Of a stretch of 7,912 nucleotides of DNA, positions 5,753 through 7,912 are shown piece by piece (within the stretch, counting starts at the first letter, position 1; the number at the start of each line of letters is the position of its first letter). The translations under genes were made by a program, and so were the position numbers. Where the stretch lies: positions 1 to 7,912 of the forward strand of contig JAADFA010000092.1 in NCBI GenBank assembly GCA_013153135.1, given 5' to 3'. The notes beneath the pieces are model-generated. The model had not been told where the DNA came from and did not search any database. It saw only the letters and a program-made list of their open reading frames with translations. Origin of the DNA: Chloroflexota bacterium. GTDB taxonomy: Bacteria; Chloroflexota; Anaerolineae; Anaerolineales; DRMV01.

Positions 5753-6738
5753 GATGTTTCCCTCCCTAGGGAAGGCGTTGCGTCGGTCGGGGGCTGGGCA
5801 CGCCATGCGGCGCGCCAGAAGGCCCACGACCAACCGAAGCGGGCTAGGGCCAGCAAGCCCAGGCCCACGGTAAGGAGCAAATACAAGCCATGTTGTGCCA
5901 GGGCAAAGGCCAGGCCCGTTTCGGGGGGCACGCCGAGCATCGCCAGGGCCGCGACGGCCGCGGCTTCGTATACGCCCACGTAGCCCGGCGCCGAGGGCAG
6001 CGCGATGCCCAGGGTGCTCACGCTCATGGCCCACGCGGCCTCACGCCACGAGATCGTGGGCACAAACGCGACCAACAAAGCCCGGTAATAGGCCGTCACC
6101 AAAGTCCACGTGAGTCCTTTGCCGAGCAAGAACTTACCCAGGGCGCGAGGGGTGAGCAACGCGGCCGTGGCCCGGGCTTCGGCCATCAGCCGCGGCCAGC
6201 GCGCAAGCCAGGCCTCGCCCCAGCGCGCAAGCGCGGCCAGCCCGGCCAGCAGCGCGGCCAGGATGAGCGTGAGCCCGACCAGGGTCCAGAGCAGCGACGT
6301 TTGTGCGCGCAATCCCGGCCACAGAAGAACGGCCATGACCGCGAGCAGGGCCGCGTCGGTCAGCCGGGCGAGCGCGACGCTGGCCATCCCGCGCGACCAA
6401 GGCACCCCGGCCGCGCGATGGATGGCCCACACGCGCAACCCTTCGCCCAGGCGTAGGGGCAGGATGTTGTTGGCAAAAAAGCTCAGTTGCAAAGCCCAAA
6501 ACGCATCGGCCAGAGAAACGTGCGGCCCAAGCAGTGCCTGCCAGGCCCAGGCGCGCGCGAGCATCGCGAGCACGAACCATACCGCCGCGTGGGCGAACGC
6601 GCGCCCCGAAGCCTGACGTAAGGCTTCACGTAGCGCGGCCACATCCACCCAGGCCAACACTCCGGCTAGGGCCACCGCGCTGATGAGCACCCCCATAAGC
6701 CCGCGTACTACCTGGGACCGAGGGTTACCCTTTGTCAC
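5749..6738 (-). CDS. Flippase-like / LPG-synthase transmembrane-domain protein
   Basis: The 329-residue, very hydrophobic product belongs to the lysylphosphatidylglycerol-synthase transmembrane family (Pfam LPG_synthase_TM, formerly UPF0104; AglD2-like). The two signature blocks are visible: NNILPLRLGEGLR (90-102) and ALPSAPGYVGVYEAA (246-260). I count about eight membrane segments, roughly 12-31, 48-68, 120-140, 150-170, 205-225, 235-250, 255-270 and 275-298. There is no C-terminal aminoacyltransferase domain as in MprF, so it is the stand-alone membrane half. Proteins of this form often sit beside glycosyltransferase and sugar-nucleotide genes and are thought to move or modify lipid-linked substrates. 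The start is GTG at 6738, with GGGAGG (6745-6750) 6 bases upstream inside the end of the preceding gene. It overlaps that gene by 14 bases and the next by 4, consistent with one polycistronic message. Confidence 0.87.
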   Translation of the reverse strand: MTKGNPRSQVVRGLMGVLISAVALAGVLAWVDVAALREALRQASGRAFAHAAVWFVLAMLARAWAWQALLGPHVSLADAFWALQLSFFANNILPLRLGEGLRVWAIHRAAGVPWSRGMASVALARLTDAALLAVMAVLLWPGLRAQTSLLWTLVGLTLILAALLAGLAALARWGEAWLARWPRLMAEARATAALLTPRALGKFLLGKGLTWTLVTAYYRALLVAFVPTISWREAAWAMSVSTLGIALPSAPGYVGVYEAAAVAALAMLGVPPETGLAFALAQHGLYLLLTVGLGLLALARFGWSWAFWRAAWRAQPPTDATPSLGRETS

Positions 6739-7780
6739 GGCGGGCCTCCCAAAGGGCCAAGAGGGCCTCGGGGCGTCGACGGAACGCGTCCAGGCTGCGA
6801 CGGCCCTGGACGAGATCGTGAACGAGTTCGGTCAAGAGCTGGTTCGTCGGCGTGGGAAGGCCGAGCGCGCGACCGTGGCGGACCACCGCGCCGTTGAGCA
6901 CGTCGACTTCGGTATGCAGCCGGCCCGCGTGCACATCTTGGTGGATGGAGGGCCACTTTTCGCCCCGGCCGCCCCCGATTTTGCGCGCGAGGATGGGCCG
7001 CACCACCGGCCCGGGCAGCCAGCGCATCCCCGCGACCAGCAAGCGCACGGGCACGCCCGGCAGATCGACCAGGGGAAGGCCAAGCCCGCGGATTACCCGT
7101 GCGGCCTCGAGTACCTGCGCGCGCTCCAGGCGGTACAGCCCGGGGTGCGCGTAGATCGCCTGAGGGCGCATGTCCAGGATGGCCGACGTCGCGTTGCCCA
7201 GCAAGTTCGCGATGAGTTTGGACCACTTCAGCGCGCGACCATCGGCGTAGGTTTGCACACGCGCGCCCGCGGCGCGGAACCAGGTTGCGATGGCCGCGGC
7301 GCGGGGATGGGTGCGCGCAAGGCCGATGCCGCGGCGCAGGCTTTCCACCACCGCGTGGCCTGCACGTACCCGACGCACCGGCGTGGTCACCGTCCCGGGG
7401 ATGACGTGCTCGGCGCCCAAGACTTGTTGTAGGGCCTCAGTGCTGCCCACGCCGTTGAGCAAGTCGACCACGGGCGTGATGCCCGGGCCAAGCTCGCGCA
7501 GAGCTTCCAGAACCGGGGGCAAATGGTAGGCTTTCACCGTGAGGAAGGTGGCTTGATACGGGCCGTGTTCACGCGCGGCTTGAGGCGTGGTCACCACTTG
7601 GATGGCCTCGGGCGCCAGGTGGATAGGTTCAGGCAGACCCTCCAAGTGTATCCCGTGCTCGCGAAGGATGGCCGCACTGCCTTCGCGAGCCCACAACACG
7701 ACAGAATGTCCCGCGCGCGTCAACAACCCCGCGATGTAGGTGCCGATGGCACCGGGCCCGATCACCAGCACTCGGCTCAT
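6725..7780 (-). CDS. 2-dehydropantoate 2-reductase family protein
   Basis: Ketopantoate reductase (PanE/ApbA, EC 1.1.1.169) reduces 2-dehydropantoate with NADPH in pantothenate and CoA synthesis. The 351-residue protein has the nucleotide motif GPGAIG (8-13), TVKAY (81-85), LLNGVGS (107-113), and the catalytic block KLIANLLGN, where K188, N192 and N196 match the Lys and two Asn of the E. coli enzyme. Downstream, S278 (in KWPSIHQD) and E291 (in LHTEVDVLNGAVV) match the substrate-binding Ser and Glu. All key residues are present, so it should be an active reductase. No panB or panC is nearby and the partners are envelope genes, so a paralogue acting on another 2-keto acid is possible; for that reason I give no symbol. 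The ATG at 7780 has GAGG (7787-7790) 6 bases upstream, preferred over an in-frame TTG at 7792. It is the first gene of the operon. Confidence 0.88.
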   Translation of the reverse strand: MSRVLVIGPGAIGTYIAGLLTRAGHSVVLWAREGSAAILREHGIHLEGLPEPIHLAPEAIQVVTTPQAAREHGPYQATFLTVKAYHLPPVLEALRELGPGITPVVDLLNGVGSTEALQQVLGAEHVIPGTVTTPVRRVRAGHAVVESLRRGIGLARTHPRAAAIATWFRAAGARVQTYADGRALKWSKLIANLLGNATSAILDMRPQAIYAHPGLYRLERAQVLEAARVIRGLGLPLVDLPGVPVRLLVAGMRWLPGPVVRPILARKIGGGRGEKWPSIHQDVHAGRLHTEVDVLNGAVVRHGRALGLPTPTNQLLTELVHDLVQGRRSLDAFRRRPEALLALWEARRDKG

Positions 7781-7797
7781 GTTATGCCTCAAATAAC
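7781..7797 (-). promoter_or_regulatory. Weak leader stem placing the ribosome binding site in its loop
   Basis: GTTAT (7793-7797 on the minus strand) can pair with ATAAC (7781-7785) around a 7-base loop that contains the GAGG ribosome binding site. Five mostly A-T pairs are weak, so chance is likely. I list it because the site lies in a loop rather than a stem, unlike the sigma-gene leader. Confidence 0.2.
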
Positions 7798-7810
7798 CGG
7801 ATGCGGGCCC

Positions 7811-7819
7811 ATTATAGCA
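7811..7819 (-). promoter_or_regulatory. Extended -10 promoter of the three-gene operon
   Basis: The minus strand reads TGCTATAAT, a perfect -10 (7811-7816) with the TGn extension, about 30 bases upstream of the ATG at 7780. No clear -35 is seen at 16-18 bases. The transcription start is expected near 7803-7805, giving a leader of only about 25 bases. Confidence 0.7.
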
Positions 7820-7888
7820 CGGGGTGCACGCAAAGGTTGTAGAAACGGCAAGCGCCCTGCGGCCATGGTCGCGCTCGCGTGCCGCCCC

Positions 7889-7911
7889 GCCGCGGGCTGG
7901 AAGCCCGCGGC
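7889..7911. repeat. Perfect 10-base palindromic stem at the window edge (possible dispersed repeat)
   Basis: GCCGCGGGCT (7889-7898) is the exact reverse complement of AGCCCGCGGC (7902-7911) with a GGA loop. No T-run is visible on either side inside the window, so it is not a standard terminator on present evidence. The form resembles short palindromic repeats scattered between genes in some high-GC bacterial genomes; only one copy is in view. Confidence 0.5.
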
Positions 7912-7912
7912 T

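Noticed and set aside
5753..6034. A longer N-terminus for the epimerase (441 residues).
   Set aside because: The extension lies wholly within the membrane-protein gene and is low-complexity Arg/Gly/Pro; the Rossmann motif starts right after the ATG at 5752, which has a good ribosome site.
1..7912. CRISPR array, tRNA, rRNA, insertion sequence or attachment site.
   Set aside because: No regularly spaced repeats, cloverleaf-like segments, transposase motifs or flanking direct repeats were seen on reading.

Overview
The window is high-GC bacterial DNA holding eight protein genes, the first of them cut by the left edge. Gene style, spacing and the mix of families (Roco-type C-terminus, LPG-synthase-type membrane protein, CDP-paratose-epimerase-like enzyme) would fit a Chloroflexota (Anaerolineae-like) genome. 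That assignment is my inference from protein style, and no marker gene is present to prove it. I see no rRNA, tRNA, CRISPR array or transposase.

Left part (1-2158): the C-terminal end of a large Roco/COR-domain NTPase-like protein runs rightward and meets, tail to tail, a leftward monofunctional aspartate kinase (lysC, 476 aa) with two ACT domains.

Middle (2159-3611): a roughly 130-base divergent control region separates lysC from a rightward two-gene unit. The first gene is a small ECF-like sigma factor of 199 aa. The second, 11 bases downstream, is an unrecognised 236-aa protein with a basic, disorder-like middle and one hydrophobic segment at its extreme C-terminus. This unit is clearly less GC-rich than its flanks. 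The control region carries an extended -10 promoter, an almost perfect 10-base inverted repeat placed over the promoter, and a predicted 16-position hairpin at the 5' end of the sigma mRNA. The hairpin pairs most of the Shine-Dalgarno sequence and ends exactly at the start codon. This is the most interesting part of the window: a sigma factor that looks controlled at both transcription and translation, coupled to a possible membrane partner.

Right part (3690-7780): a rightward alpha/beta hydrolase overlaps tail to tail, by 13 bases, with a leftward three-gene operon. In transcription order the operon encodes a ketopantoate-reductase-family enzyme, a flippase-like/LPG-synthase-type membrane protein and a CDP-paratose-2-epimerase-like SDR. 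Its genes overlap by 14 and 4 bases, so translation is probably coupled. The last two suggest envelope or lipid-linked glycan work; the first is either pantothenate biosynthesis or a related 2-keto acid reduction.

Right edge (7781-7912): the operon promoter with an extended -10 sequence, then a 10-base perfect palindromic stem that resembles a dispersed genomic repeat, at the very end of the window.
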